A DNA stretch of 64,000 nt from Siphlonurus alternatus (Eukaryota > Arthropoda > Insecta > Ephemeroptera > Siphlonuridae), in NCBI GenBank assembly GCA_949825025.1, contig OX463787.1, positions 2,604,001 through 2,668,000 on the forward strand, in the 5' to 3' direction. The first letter of the stretch is position 1, and each line of letters starts with the position of its first letter. A program made the translations under genes and the position numbers. The notes beneath the pieces are model-generated. The model did no database searches. It was not told the origin of the DNA and worked only from the letters and a program-made list of their open reading frames with translations. This document shows positions 39,383 through 52,600 of this stretch, in pieces.

Positions 39383-42300
39383 TTGTTTAAATTCGGAAAA
39401 CTAAGACGTGCACTTTGAAATCCTTGCACTTGAAAATGGTTGGTGATTTCTATATTATAATTTTAGTATAGTAAAGTATAATAAAAGACACGTACAAGTA
39501 TAATTTAAGTACAGAAGTATTTATTTAAAAATTGTTTTTTTTTTAAGCAACATTCCGACACTAAATATAAATTCTACAAGGGAATTGGTTGTTTATTTTT
39601 AAGACCTAGATACTTTTATTTCAGTTGGAATTATGATAAAAAAAATTAAACATTATTATAAGCTTAAATTGTTACTTTTTTATATTATTTCTTCTCAATC
39701 AGAAAAAAATAATTTGTAACAATAATTAGATATGCACATGCTAATATGTTATAACAAAAAAATTTGCACGATTATAATTAATTTACATTATAATACATAA
39801 TTTTGCAAAGTTTTATATTTGCAAAAAAAAATATTATGTATTTAAATGAAAATAAACTGAGAATTCATTGAATTTCTAGACAAGCATTTTTTATGGATGA
39901 TTTTCTTAATAAATGAAACGTTAATCCTTATGTACAAAATCAATGCTTTCTCAGTTAAACAAAATCAATTATTATTATTATTTATATCTAATACAAAAAA
40001 CTGATATTCAAGCAGATTCTATATAATTTACATAGAACAATTAAAAAAATTCAATAGATTACATTACAATATAAAAATTCTGTATAATTATTTATAATAG
40101 TTATAAAAAAGAGATTCTTAATATTATTTCTAAATCTTTATTTTTCAGAAATAAATCATAATTAAAAAAAAATCAATTATACATTATTTTTAAAATTTAC
40201 AATATAAAAAGCTATGATCTTTTTTTTTTTTAATAATTTGATTATGCAATAATTATAATGATTACATTTTGGTTTACTATTTATAGTCATATGATAAGTT
40301 GAAATAAAGTTATCTGGTCATAATGTTCAATATATGTATATATTTTTTTGAAAATTGGGTTATTTCTTAAGGTAAAGGTGAAAAGATTTTAACAATTATA
40401 TTGTTGTTTTTTTATATAGATTTCTTTTTTTTTTGGTAACAGTTGGGAAACAATGGTACCAATTTTTTTGATAGGTATTTTTGCCAACTATACAATAATA
40501 AAATGTAAAATTACCAACAAATAATTTTTACAATAGTTTTATAAGTCAAAAACTATTAAAAATCATTTAGCTTTTTTCTTTGGATTGAAAAAACAAAATA
40601 AAATTTTATTGAACGAAAATGAAAATTTTCTAAATTTTCTGTTATATTTTAATTCTGAAATTTGTATTGAAGTTAATTTGTAAACTCCAGATTTAAAATA
40701 GTCAGGAATTAAAAAAAAAAAAAAATCTCAATTCTGTCTATTTGAATTTTAAGAAATGTTGATTGTTTTTTAAGAAATTTGCTAAAGATTATTAAGAGTT
40801 TTTGATAACATAATTATTTATTTAACATAATTTGCATATAATTGTAACACAAAAGCATAACAATGATATATTGTATTAAAATGAATTGATTACATTTCTA
40901 TTTTGTAAGAAATTTGGGCATAAGAAGAATTATTTTACTATTAGAAAAAAACAAAAATGAAGCTTAATTGTCTTTATTTAACAATAAAACAAAATTGTGT
41001 TTTGTTTTTATAAATTCACTCTGTAATATAATTATGTAAAATGCGTGTACATTATAATATTTAAATGATTTTTTTATTATTATTTATTTTACAACTTAAT
41101 TCATAATGAAGAACAAATTATTTTTTTTTAAGGCAACTTTGCAGCATGATTTTTTTTTTATTGTTTTAAGTGTACAGAATTTTATTATAGTAATATATTA
41201 TTTTAAAAAATCTTCTGATCGTAAATTAAAAATTCATGGAGAGGTGCTAGAAATTAGAATGAAATAGTTTTATATTTAATTGAAATTAAAATTACTAGTC
41301 TTTCTTATATAATATTTCTCCTGGAAAAAAAAAAACAGAAATGCAAAAAATTTTATTCGCATATAGATTGACCTTTAAACTTTAAAATCCCTGAAACAGA
41401 TGACTGTAATTTTGATGTATTGTTGAGCAGAACACATACACTGCCATAGTCATCTATTAAAAAAAGGAATTCTTCCGATTAATGGACAACCTACATGAAA
41501 TTTTTTTATTGCAGAAATGAATAGAGGTCACCAAATTATGCAACTCTGAATTTTATCAGATTTTTTTTTAGACCTGGAACTATTTTTATATAATTATTGA
41601 AAGTTCCGTAAGTTAAGTTGGCAACTCTGAATCCTTAATAAAAAAGGATAGGACTGAGACAACTATTGACGCCTCTAGGGGGCGTGGCCGCACTATCAAT
41701 AATTATTTAAAAATGGTTCTACGTTTCAAAAATATCTGAAAAAATTCAGAGTAGCATAATTTGGTTATACCCTCTATTCATTTCTGCAATAACAAAATTT
41801 CATGTAGGTTGTCCGTTTACATAATCTTTTGAAAAGAACAATACTGTCTAGAAAATATTGCATTCCTATGTATATTTTTTTGATAGAAATATTAAATTTA
41901 TTTGACTAGTTTTGTTTTTTTTAAAAAAAATAAAAATTACCGCTTCAAAACCGTTTCCAAAAACTTTTGTATTTAATTTTTAAATATATTTTTGGGGAAT
42001 TGATTTTATTATTTTTATTTCTTATTATATAAAGTAGGTATTTTGTTTGGGTTTCTACATGGTATATACTGCCCCCGATGAAAATGTTGTGTCTATAATT
42101 TGTGTTTTTTTATTATATTTTTTATTTTTTAATACTTGGATGAAAAATGTTTTAACTTTTTCTGTAAAAAGAAGATAATAATGTCCAACATTTTTTATAT
42201 ATATATATTTTATAATGTTTCTTAGAGGAATGACTTTTTCTTTGTCTATATACATTTGTTTTTTTTTTAAGAGAAAAATTGGCAAAATAGAAATTAATTT

Positions 42301-44628
42301 GATTAGAAAAAATAATCAACATAATATTTCAGCACCAAGAAGTACGGTGTATTATTTATATAATTTTTCTATTTTTTTACTTATGATGGATAAATTTGTT
42401 CTATATGAAAAACTGTTATATAATATTATATATAGCGGATTAATCGTTTTGAATATATATATTTTTTTTATGATAAATTTATTTCAAATTTCAAAAATCA
42501 TAATAACGTATTATATTATTTTGTATAATATATAAATAAACATAAAATTAAATTAAATCGGAATTTATTTATGCATATTATATGTGGAGGGATGAAAATA
42601 ATTAATTAAAAAATTCTGTGTATTATTTATAATGTTATGTTGCAAAAACCAACATTACATAATAATCATCTATTTTTTTCATTTTTTTTTTAATTTGCGT
42701 ATCACAGTTAAAAAAAATCTTTGATATATATTTATTTACACACATAGATTAATAATTATATATATTTTTTTGTTAAATATTAAAAGCACTTTTTGAGGGG
42801 GGGTTTATTTTTATATATTATATTGTTTATTTTATTTTTTTATATAAAGAAATCCTTTTTCACTTTCAGCATTTTATTATATATACGTAAAAGATTTTTG
42901 TGTGATGATTTATTTATTATTTCACATGTGTGGGAGGGATAATTATATTTTATTATAATATCAATTAACTTTGAATTAAATTTTAGATAATTATTTACAA
43001 ATTTGATTAAATTTAAATAGACAATTCATTTTTAATTATTTGGACCATTTGAGTACATGAAATCTTATGAAAAAAAAAATTAAAAATGTGACATAAAATG
43101 TAGGTATTTTTCTAAGTCCATATTAGGTGTGTGTTTGTGGATACTTTTAATTTGAAAATGTCGTATTCATAAATTAAACAAATTAATAAATAATATCTAA
43201 AATATGATTAATATAGATTTTAAATAAAATCATTCAAAAAGTAACAGTTTTATTTTTAAAGAAATGATTTTGCTATTGATGGATGCAGTAAACAAAATGA
43301 ATATCCTTTAATATTTTTGTAATATATGTGGTATGAAATCTGTAATATAAAAAATGATTTTATTTTAATCGTATTATTTTTATTAAGAAAATCACATTAG
43401 AAAAAATCACATATATATTTTTTTTAAGATTACAGATATTATCAGAAAGAGAGAAATAGAGAAGATTCTTTTTTTTTTTCATTAGGTATAAAAATTGAAC
43501 ATCATGTAGTGATTTATGTGTATTTTCTAATTTGATTTTCTTTTTTATTAATCGCCTATTTTATTGTAAATTATTAACAGTAATAAGTCCATAATTTTTT
43601 TTATGATAATGCATTATTGTGTTCATATATTTATATTTAATAGGCGAAAACTGATTTCATTTTTCATTTACTTATTGTGCTTGAATTTATGTTTTTGAAA
43701 AAAAAAAAAATTGTCACAGCTCTTAACAAATAGAATAACAATAAATTAATTATAATTAATTACAAAAAGAAGACTGTTCACTCGCACTCTATAATTTACA
43801 CTCACATAGATGATCTTGAAGAATATTATTTTATCACTCCTCAATATATTTTAATTATAATTATATTGTTCATATATATTATATAATTTATATTCACACA
43901 TTTTTTTTTTAAATAGGCAAGGAAAATTTTTAATTCATCTACATTATTAGTCTCTGTACATAATTTTTCCTTATTTTTTTTACCTATTTATTTAAAAAGA
44001 ATTGATTCCTATAGATTTTTTTTTGATAAATACATAATTTTTCTTGTATAGCAATTTTTTGTTAATTTTATAAGCATTTTTTTAAATTTTTATTTAATAT
44101 TATATTATATATAAAGTATGTGGCAGTTTCAAAAGAGATTAAATCTCCTTATCATGAAATTTCATTAATAAATTAATGAATTTTTTTTATCTATATTCAA
44201 TATAATTATTTATATAGTTCATTATATTTTTTTATTCAGTTATATATTATTTTATATATTATAAGGGAATATTTTTCATTTTTGAAAGAAGGGAGAGAGA
44301 GAAAAAATTACTTAATAATTTTTTTTTTTATATAGCAGTTCAAAACTTATAACATTTTTTTTTGCATCTTTGGTCTTGAAGTAACATATTTAAAATGTTA
44401 CTAATAATAAGTCCATTTTTATTTTAAACCTTTTTGTTCATATTTATATAATTGTTTTGGACACTTTTTTTTTATATATATATTATTGGTTTAACGTATC
44501 CCCCATTTCATTATATTTGATCCCATTATATTTATATATATCTTCTTACAAAAAAAAATTTTTTTTTTTTCAAATCGTTGTTAAATATATTTAATTATAA
44601 TTAATTAATATAATTAATTATAATATTA
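39383..44628 (-). other. Extremely AT-rich stretch downstream of cacophony, possible long 3' UTR
   Basis: Over 5 kb of mostly A/T, low-complexity sequence following the cacophony stop codon in transcript direction. It has only one MITE (41483-41812), far fewer than the neighbouring regions. The open frames at 42055-42535 are low-complexity and unsupported. Long 3' UTRs are common for neuronal channel genes, and the scarcity of transposons is compatible with selection, but no clear polyadenylation site can be chosen. Confidence 0.4.
41483..41812. mobile_element. Palindromic MITE, family A2 (copy 2)
   Basis: It begins TTAATGGACAACCTACATG and ends CATGTAGGTTGTCCGTTTA. Inner arms match the copy at 22102-22433, including GGCGTGGCCGCAC near the right centre. 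Confidence 0.82.
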
Positions 44629-44772
44629 TTAAGTTGGGGGTGCGGGAAGGGCGTCAGGAGATGGTGGGATTAATGGTACAGATGACATATCCCCACCATT
44701 CCCATTATCTCCTGAATAATAATTATTATTATTATTTATATTATTATTGTCACCCTCCCCGCTAAGTTCTAG
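44629..44772 (-). CDS. Putative stop-codon readthrough extension of cacophony (47 codons)
   Basis: Directly after the TAG that ends cacophony, the same frame stays open for 47 codons to TAA at 44631-44629. It begins CTA GAA CTT AGC, then has an Asn-rich part, then a Gly/Asp and Pro/Ser-rich end (SSVPLIPPSPDALPAPPT). The stop context is TAG CTA G, the same +1 to +3 CTA seen at efficient readthrough sites. The second half of the extension is clearly richer in GC than the sequence right after the TAA, which is almost pure A/T, as expected for coding sequence. The extension would place 47 residues behind the DDWC terminus. Confidence 0.6.
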   Translation of the reverse strand, partial: LELSGEGDNNNINNNNNYYSGDNGNGGDMSSVPLIPPSPDALPAPPT

Positions 44773-47700
44773 CTAGCACCAATCATCTGCATCGTCATCT
44801 GATTCACTATGACGCGGATTTCTTCTTTGTGGTAATAATTGTGATGGATCTGAACTCACACCTCTATTTGGAGTACCACTTATAATACCACTAGTATTTC
44901 TAACACCACCCCTTTCACTACTTCCTGGTTTATAACCATTTGGTACTGGAGATGGTAATTGTCTTCCACTACCACTTAACATAACACTACCACCTCTTCC
45001 TATAGCCATTGCTTGCTCAAAACTTAATGGTTCTTCATAACGTTGTTGTTGTTGTTGTTGTTGATTAAATCCTACAGGTTGTGTTGATGTTAAAGGTGCT
45101 CTTCTACCTGCAGAATTATAATATGCCATATCATTTGGTCCTTTTGGTCCATGTGTAGGTGATGCATTTAATTTTGGAAAATTAATATTTGCATTTGGTA
45201 ATGGTGTTGGTATAAGTTTACCAGGTATAGTACCAGCTGTAGTAGGAGATCTATTTAAATGTGGAAATTGTTGTTGTTGATTTGGATTTATTATTGGTTG
45301 TGGTACTGTTGGTGGTAGATGTAATGTTGATGGTTTATTTGGTGTTGGAGGTAATCTTCTACCACCACCTCTACGACCACCACCAGGTGTTAGTACGGGG
45401 AATGAATGGGTCGGATGTGTTGTTGGTTGTTGTTGTTGTTGGGTTGACGGGGGAACTCCACCACCATGACGACGGTGTGTAGTTGGACTCGGACTCCTCG
45501 ATCGTTGTTCTAGACTCGTAGTACCGTACGGAACGTTGTGGCGTCCGTGGGAGACGACGCCGACCATTCTGTAACCATGGTAACCGTTGTTAGTAAATAA
45601 TATTTTTTTTTTATAATTTTATCCTTACAGAAGCTTTTCGCTTAGCGGTTATTTCTTTTTAATTGAAGAAATGTAATTTTCTAAGTAAAGGTGGATTCAG
45701 ATGGCGATTTTTACCATGCGACGCGACGCGAATAATGCGCACTTGCTGTAACATCAATTGGCGGCCATATTGGGCGGTTAAAAGAAAAAGAGCATCGTAA
45801 TTAACGCGATTACCGGCGAATTCGCCTCCGCATAGAATTTCACAGCTTTTACGTTAAAATCGCGTCGCATCGCCGTTGTCGCCATCTGAATCCGCCTTAA
45901 CTGTAGTTTTTTGGTTCGGTCAGTTAAGAAAGTTGAGTAAATAGATTAGCATAATATTTTGTGTTTAACCTCTGAACTATACAGTCAATTAGAAAAAAAT
46001 ATATTTCAATTTGTTGGCAAAAGATGGCCGCTAACCAGAAATATTTTGTCTGTATCTTAAAGGAGGGAAACCGCTTCAGCTTTTATATTTTTAACATTTT
46101 ATAAATAATGTCAAAGTTACTTGTGCACCAAATTTGGTGCACCACCCTCAGCCTTCCACCAGTTCAGCAGTTGATATTAAAAAAGCACACCAAAGAAAAT
46201 TGGGGCTTATGACGTTAAGCGCCATGATAGGTCAAGCGCAGCCAATCGTTGGTCTTGACGTCATAAGCCCCAATTTTCTTCAGCGCGCTTTTTGAATTTC
46301 AACTGCTAAACTGGTAGAAGGCGGAGGGTGGTGACTATTTTTTTGGTGCGCAAGTAAGTTTGGCATTATTTATAAACGTTAAACGTATAAAAGCTGAAGC
46401 GGTTCCCCTCCTTTAAGGGTATCAGTGTAATCATAGCAGTGGTTTTATGGTTTTACATGGAAGGGTTGATATAACCAATGTAATATTTTGCATGGTGATA
46501 AGCGGCAAGCTTACCAATGGTTCTATCGATTTTTAACTAATATTATTATTAGCTAGTAATTGTAGAAATGCTTATTACAGTCTTCAGGTAAAGGTAACTA
46601 ATTTATTAATAATAAAGAGCAAGAAGCGGGGTGTCTATATGCATCGAAAGTATTTCAAGTGAAGCGCAAAAAAAACTGTAAATGTTGCTTAATTTCTTGA
46701 TGTGCAACTAATTAAAATTTTAAACAGTAGTATCTTTAGAAAGAATGTGTTTTAATTTTCAATGTTAGTCAATGTTAGTCCGTCATAAATTGGTAAACGC
46801 TGCATGTATGATGATTACACTGAATTTTTTGATGGTAGAAAAGATAGAGCACAATTCAAATTGAAAGAGTGAAGAATTATATGCTTATATTCAATTTTTC
46901 TTCCAGCCAATTTACTCATGTATATAATCAGGTATAGCATATTTGGCACTACACTCTGTTTCATATTTAAAAGCAACATTTATCGTGTTCATAAAATAGT
47001 CTCCAAAAAAAATTATATTTTAAATTTATTGGATTTTCATCCTTATTAAATTATCATGTAGCCATTTTTTTACGTCAAATATTATCTTTAATGGAGTATT
47101 GTCCTCAATTTTTTTTATTGCAGAAATGGATAGAGGGTGCAAAGTTATGCTACCCTGATTTTTTTCAGATTTTTTTGATACCTGGAACTATTTTTAAAAA
47201 ATTATTGAAAGTCCTTTTTGTGACGTCACGCGGCGGCAAGTGCTATCTTTTTCTTAAGGAGCGGCGTCTCGTGACGTCACGAAAAGGACTTTCAATAATT
47301 TTTTAAAAATAGTTCCCGGGCTCTAAAAAATTTGAAAAAAATCAGGGTAGCATAACTTTGCACCCTCTATCCATTTCTGCAATAAAAAAAATTGAGGACA
47401 ATACTCTATTAAACTTAAGCCAAAATATAAAATAATTAAATCAAATTGTTGATATTTAAGCCTAAATTATTGGCTTAAGCTTATATAAAATAAAAGGAAA
47501 CACACGATCAAAATTATTACTTAAATTATGAAACTGAGTTTAAGCGTACCTCGGCATTCCTCCCCCTCCCCCCCTGTGAGGAGGTAGTTGGTGTCCTGTG
47601 GCGCCACTCAGTCTGTTGTGGTGGATGTGCGAAGCTGCGTGCCCGGTCACCATGTGCGAGTGTCCGTGAACGTACCTCCCTCCCCCCGGGTGGTGATGAT

Positions 47701-49657
47701 GGTGAACATGGACTGCCCCAGGACTCGGACTCCGGGATAAAGCGCCGTAATGGTCGGGGCTGTTCGAGGCAGACCACGACCCTAAAATAGAAAAAAATAA
47801 ATAAAATTTTGTTAGTATCTTGTATGTTATACTTTTAGATATTTGGTAATTTTAATGTATTTTGTATATTGAAGTCGTCGTCTCAGAAAAGTTCCCTATG
47901 TGGACATGCTAATCACCATGTCAAGTAAGAATACAGTCAAATTTACATGATATTTCCTCAGGAAGTAGCCGGAAACGTAATATTTTTTGTATATTCGTAT
48001 TTCAGTGTTACAATTTCACACATAGGGCAGTACTTCTACTTCAAACAACTCTGTTAAGTTTCAAAACTGAAAATTATAAACAGAAGAACTTCACACTTCC
48101 GGCTACTTCCGAAAGGAATATCAAATAAATTTGACTGTAATACAGGGGGGCATGGTGATTAACAGGGCTGCTAAAACAAATTTCCCCAGGCTCAATAATT
48201 TACTGAGGTTATGCAACTTGCTCATCACGCAAACAGAGCAAGTTGCATATACCGCAGGGGCAATGTCATTCAGTCTCGCTACAGTTGTATTGACTTAAAA
48301 GAGAGGTGGGCAGTTTTAATATGCATCATGGCTCATAATACAGTCAATTTAATTTTAAATTCTCACCAACCGGAAGTGTGAAATTTCTGACCTTCCAATT
48401 CAAACTTTTACTTTGAAATTTTGAAGACAGGTGTGCAACTTGGTTGTAATTTTCAAAACATGAACAGGAAGTACAGAAACCTCTAACTTCCGGCTACTTA
48501 CGGTGGGAATATAAAATAAATTTAACTGTATTGTACTTCCGGGAGGGATTTTAAATTATTTAAACTGTATCAAATGTAAAATATCCATTAATATTCATTG
48601 TACACTAGTCGCCTTGCAAAATTACAGTTAATCACCATGCACTGTGTTATTCTTACGGGACATGATGATTCATATGACCGTAAAGGGATATTTTAAGAGG
48701 TGAAGAGTGTACCAGAATTATTGTTATCTGGGCCAACATTATAAAAATTGACAATTTCTGTAAGCCTAGAAGTCCTATTAGAAAGAACCGTTGTAAATGC
48801 TTACCTGTAATATTTATTAAAATATAAAGAAAATAATTGTTGGGAGTAAGATTGGAAAATCATGCGAATAAAAACTGATTTTATTATTTTTATGGAAAGC
48901 ATGATATAATGAATGATTTTTAATGGTTTTGATGATGTAATAATAAATTTTTACTTAGCTGCTAGAAAATGTATCTCTCTTTTCTTCTACATGCGAGAGC
49001 ACATACTAGTTTCTCTTTTTCGATCCAGATTTTTCAAGAGTCCGGGAAATATTTTAAACAAATTAAAAAAAAAAAACGTTTTTTTAACAACCACGCCCCT
49101 TTTCCTTTTAAGTGACGAGAAAAAAGGCATGCTTTCAACGTTTTTAAAAATATTTCTCGAACTAAAAAAAAGGTAAGAAAAAAAAACAAAAAACAGAATC
49201 AGCAAGATCGTTGGCGCTCTTTTAATTATGCAGCAAAAATTTTGAGGTCCGCAAAATTTGAGCGTATATTTGAAAACTTTTGAACTTATTTACTAACTGT
49301 ATCTACACTATAGACGGATATCTATACAATATTATCAATATACTAATTAATTATAACAACTAATTCTAGTTAATCTGAAAAAAAAATCACAATTGCATCC
49401 ATTATGGGACCATTGAAAAAATTTATAATTTTATAATGCATACTTTGGTCAGCATATATAAAAAAAAATACAATTTTGATTTTGTAAGAAATTTTGGAGT
49501 TAAATTTTTTCATAAATAATTTATAGCTCTAATAATTGTGATGCTAGCAAAAATGCCAAAATAAATTTCAAAATTAATAAAATTTATTCAATTAAAAAAA
49601 TAAATTAAAATTAGGTCCCATAATATTTATTTCTATATGAAAATTTGATACAACGGT

Positions 49658-49688
<31 letters not shown>

Positions 49689-52600
49689 GGTAGCTAATAC
49701 ATCAATATCTATTTACTATTATCTATCTATATACTACGTATTTATCTAAATTGTTACTTTACTGAATTGCAACATTGCAAAGCATGATAATTATGAACGT
49801 TTAGATGTTCTATTATTTATTGTTACTCAACGGTCGAGACGTGTGATTATTAGGATTCTAATTTACACTATCAAATTTGCACAAAAATTAAATTTAAATT
49901 AAAAAAAAAATGGCAAATGAAATAATTTCAATTTAAAATAATTCGACATAAAAAATTTAAAGAATTGAATTAATAAATTTAATTTTTAAAAAATATATAT
50001 TTTATATATGTTTTAGGAAAATTACTAATGAAACATGATTTTATTACATGCAAAAGACAGCTTTAGCATAGCTTATTATATCATATTTGTAAAATATTAA
50101 AACTTGCGGCAACAATCTTTGTCAAAAACAGATTGGGGCATTCAAAAAACAGCAAAATAAGAACGTATATAAAAAACAGCCACAAACGTTTAGGAAGAAA
50201 GTAGGAAATTATGTATACCAAACTGCAGAATATTAATTAATAATCAAAGATGAACAATTACTTTTTTTAAAGTGTAAAAAAATTAGATTGATATTAGTGA
50301 AATTTATAATGAACAAAAAAATAATGGACCAAATACAGAACCCATAAGATAATTTCATATCTTATGGCAAATTTGAAGAACTAAGTTCAGTATTTTCATC
50401 AATGCATAATATATTTAGTACGCCTTCAATGGAGTATCGACTTCAATTTTTTTTTATTGCAGAAATTGATAGAGGGTGAAAAGTTATGCTACCCTGATTT
50501 TTTTAAGATTTTTTAGAGCCCGGGAAGTATTTTTAAAAAAATTATTGAAAGTCCTTTTTGTGACGTCACGCGGCGGCAAGTCCAATCTTTTTCTTAAGAA
50601 GCGGCGTCTCGTGACGTCACAAAAAGAACTTTCAATAATTTTTTAAAAATAGTTCCCGGGCTCTAAAAAATCTGAAAAAAATAAGGGTAGCATAACTTTG
50701 CACCCTCTATCAATTTCTGCAATAAAAAAATTTAGGTCGATACTCCATTGTGAAATTTTGAAATAAAATTTTCTTGTCCAGAAACTTTCCATAAAATTCT
50801 AATGTCTCAAAACTTTTAAAAACTTAAAGAAAGTTTACACGTTTTAAAAATTCTGTCTTCATTAGTATAATTAAACTATTAGACAATACAATAAATTATT
50901 TGCATTAAAAAAGACATCTAAAATAAATTTAAATTAAAAGAAAAGAAAATTACTGCAGTTTGGTATAAAAATATTTGGTAAAATGCATAAAAAAAACTAG
51001 CAAAAAGAAAAAGAAAATGAAGAATATTGGAGAGTATTGATAAAAAAAAATGAAGAAATGAGACCACAAAACACACAAATAAAGTCAAATTAGGTACTTT
51101 AGCATACCATCTTCATCGGGGTATTCTGGGGAGAAAAGAAAACCAAAAATAATTAATCGTTGGGAAAATGGAGGGGGCTAAAATTATATAAAAAAAAAAT
51201 ATGCATGAATATCTTAGGGTAAACATCAATAGGGATAGATGAAAAAAATATAAAAAAATAAGGGTTGTTTGAAGAAATAATGTTATGTGCTCTTTTAGAA
51301 ATGCTAGTTGTAAAATATTTATACTTAAAATTTCAAGTCTAAGATTACGCTTTTCATTTTCGCTCTTCCAGTTACAGTGTAACAAGGGGCATTCACAAAG
51401 CCTTAAGGCCAAATTTAAGGCTCAATAATTTAAGACCAGAAATTTCGGGTCTAAAAAACACGTCTAAAATCAAGCTTTAAATTATCGAGCCTTAAATGTG
51501 GCCTTAAGACTTTGTGAATGCCCCTTAACAAGTCTTATTGTTAGTTTACGCCCGATTCTATGGCGCCAAGCTCCAGACAGTCTAGACCATCCATAAGAGC
51601 CTTGATATACATTTCAAGATGGCCGCCGCGCGCAGTTGAATCCACACGTAAACTAAGATTTGTAATACTGCATGTTTTAAGAATTGACCTCAGTTGATTG
51701 AGATCTCGGTATCGGCCCCCTTAAATGCTACAAGATTTGCAGAGAACTTAGAATCGCCATCAGTATAGGTGGCATGTGCATTTTGAAATGGATCTGTCTT
51801 ATCAGTTTTGTGAAAACTGAGTTAGAAGTTTAACATTGGCCTTATGGACGGAAACCGGAAATGGAGCTATTGTGAGAAAAACGCCCCCTTAAATCTGCTC
51901 AAACCATAAGCGATTAAGTTTTAGATCATTCTCAAAATTTTAAAATTTATATCATTCGATTCCGTCTGACAAAATTTTCTTTGACTCGCGAAGTAACTGA
52001 GGTCAATCGTTAAATGAAAAGACATAAAATGAAGTCAGAAAAGCGAAATTTCGAGGCGTAAGATTTAAAGGACTATAATAGAGTATTGTCCTCAATTTTT
52101 TTTATTGCACAAATGGATAGAGGGTGCAAAGTTATGCTACCCTGATTTTTTTCAGATTTTTTAGAGCCGGGGAACTATTTTTAAAAAATTATTGAAAGTC
52201 CTTTTCGTGACGTCACGAGACGCCGCTCCTTAAGAAAAAGATAGGACTTGCCGCCGCGTGACGTCACAAAAAGGACTTTCAATAATTTTTTAAAAATAGT
52301 TCCTGGTCTCAAAAAAATCTGAAAAAAATCAGGGTAGCATAACTTTGCACCCTCTATCCATTTCTGCAATAAAAAAAATTGAGGACAATACTCCATTATA
52401 TAAAAAGTAATGAAATTATTATAATTGCATTGTGCATGTACATGATATTATTTCTTACAGTTAATGCATTCCATGATATGTACAGTTAAAAAAAAATAAA
52501 TAAATAACAATGCTACTATTTTTTTTTGCCTGAATTTAAGCTGTAATTATAACGCATGTATTCCAATTTTTAGCTTTAAGAACTGTACATAAATTTAATA

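Noticed and set aside
42055..42535. Overlapping frames of 76 and 106 codons
   Set aside because: They are in nearly pure A/T sequence with Ile/Lys/Phe/Tyr-biased composition, and no splice or homology signal is present.
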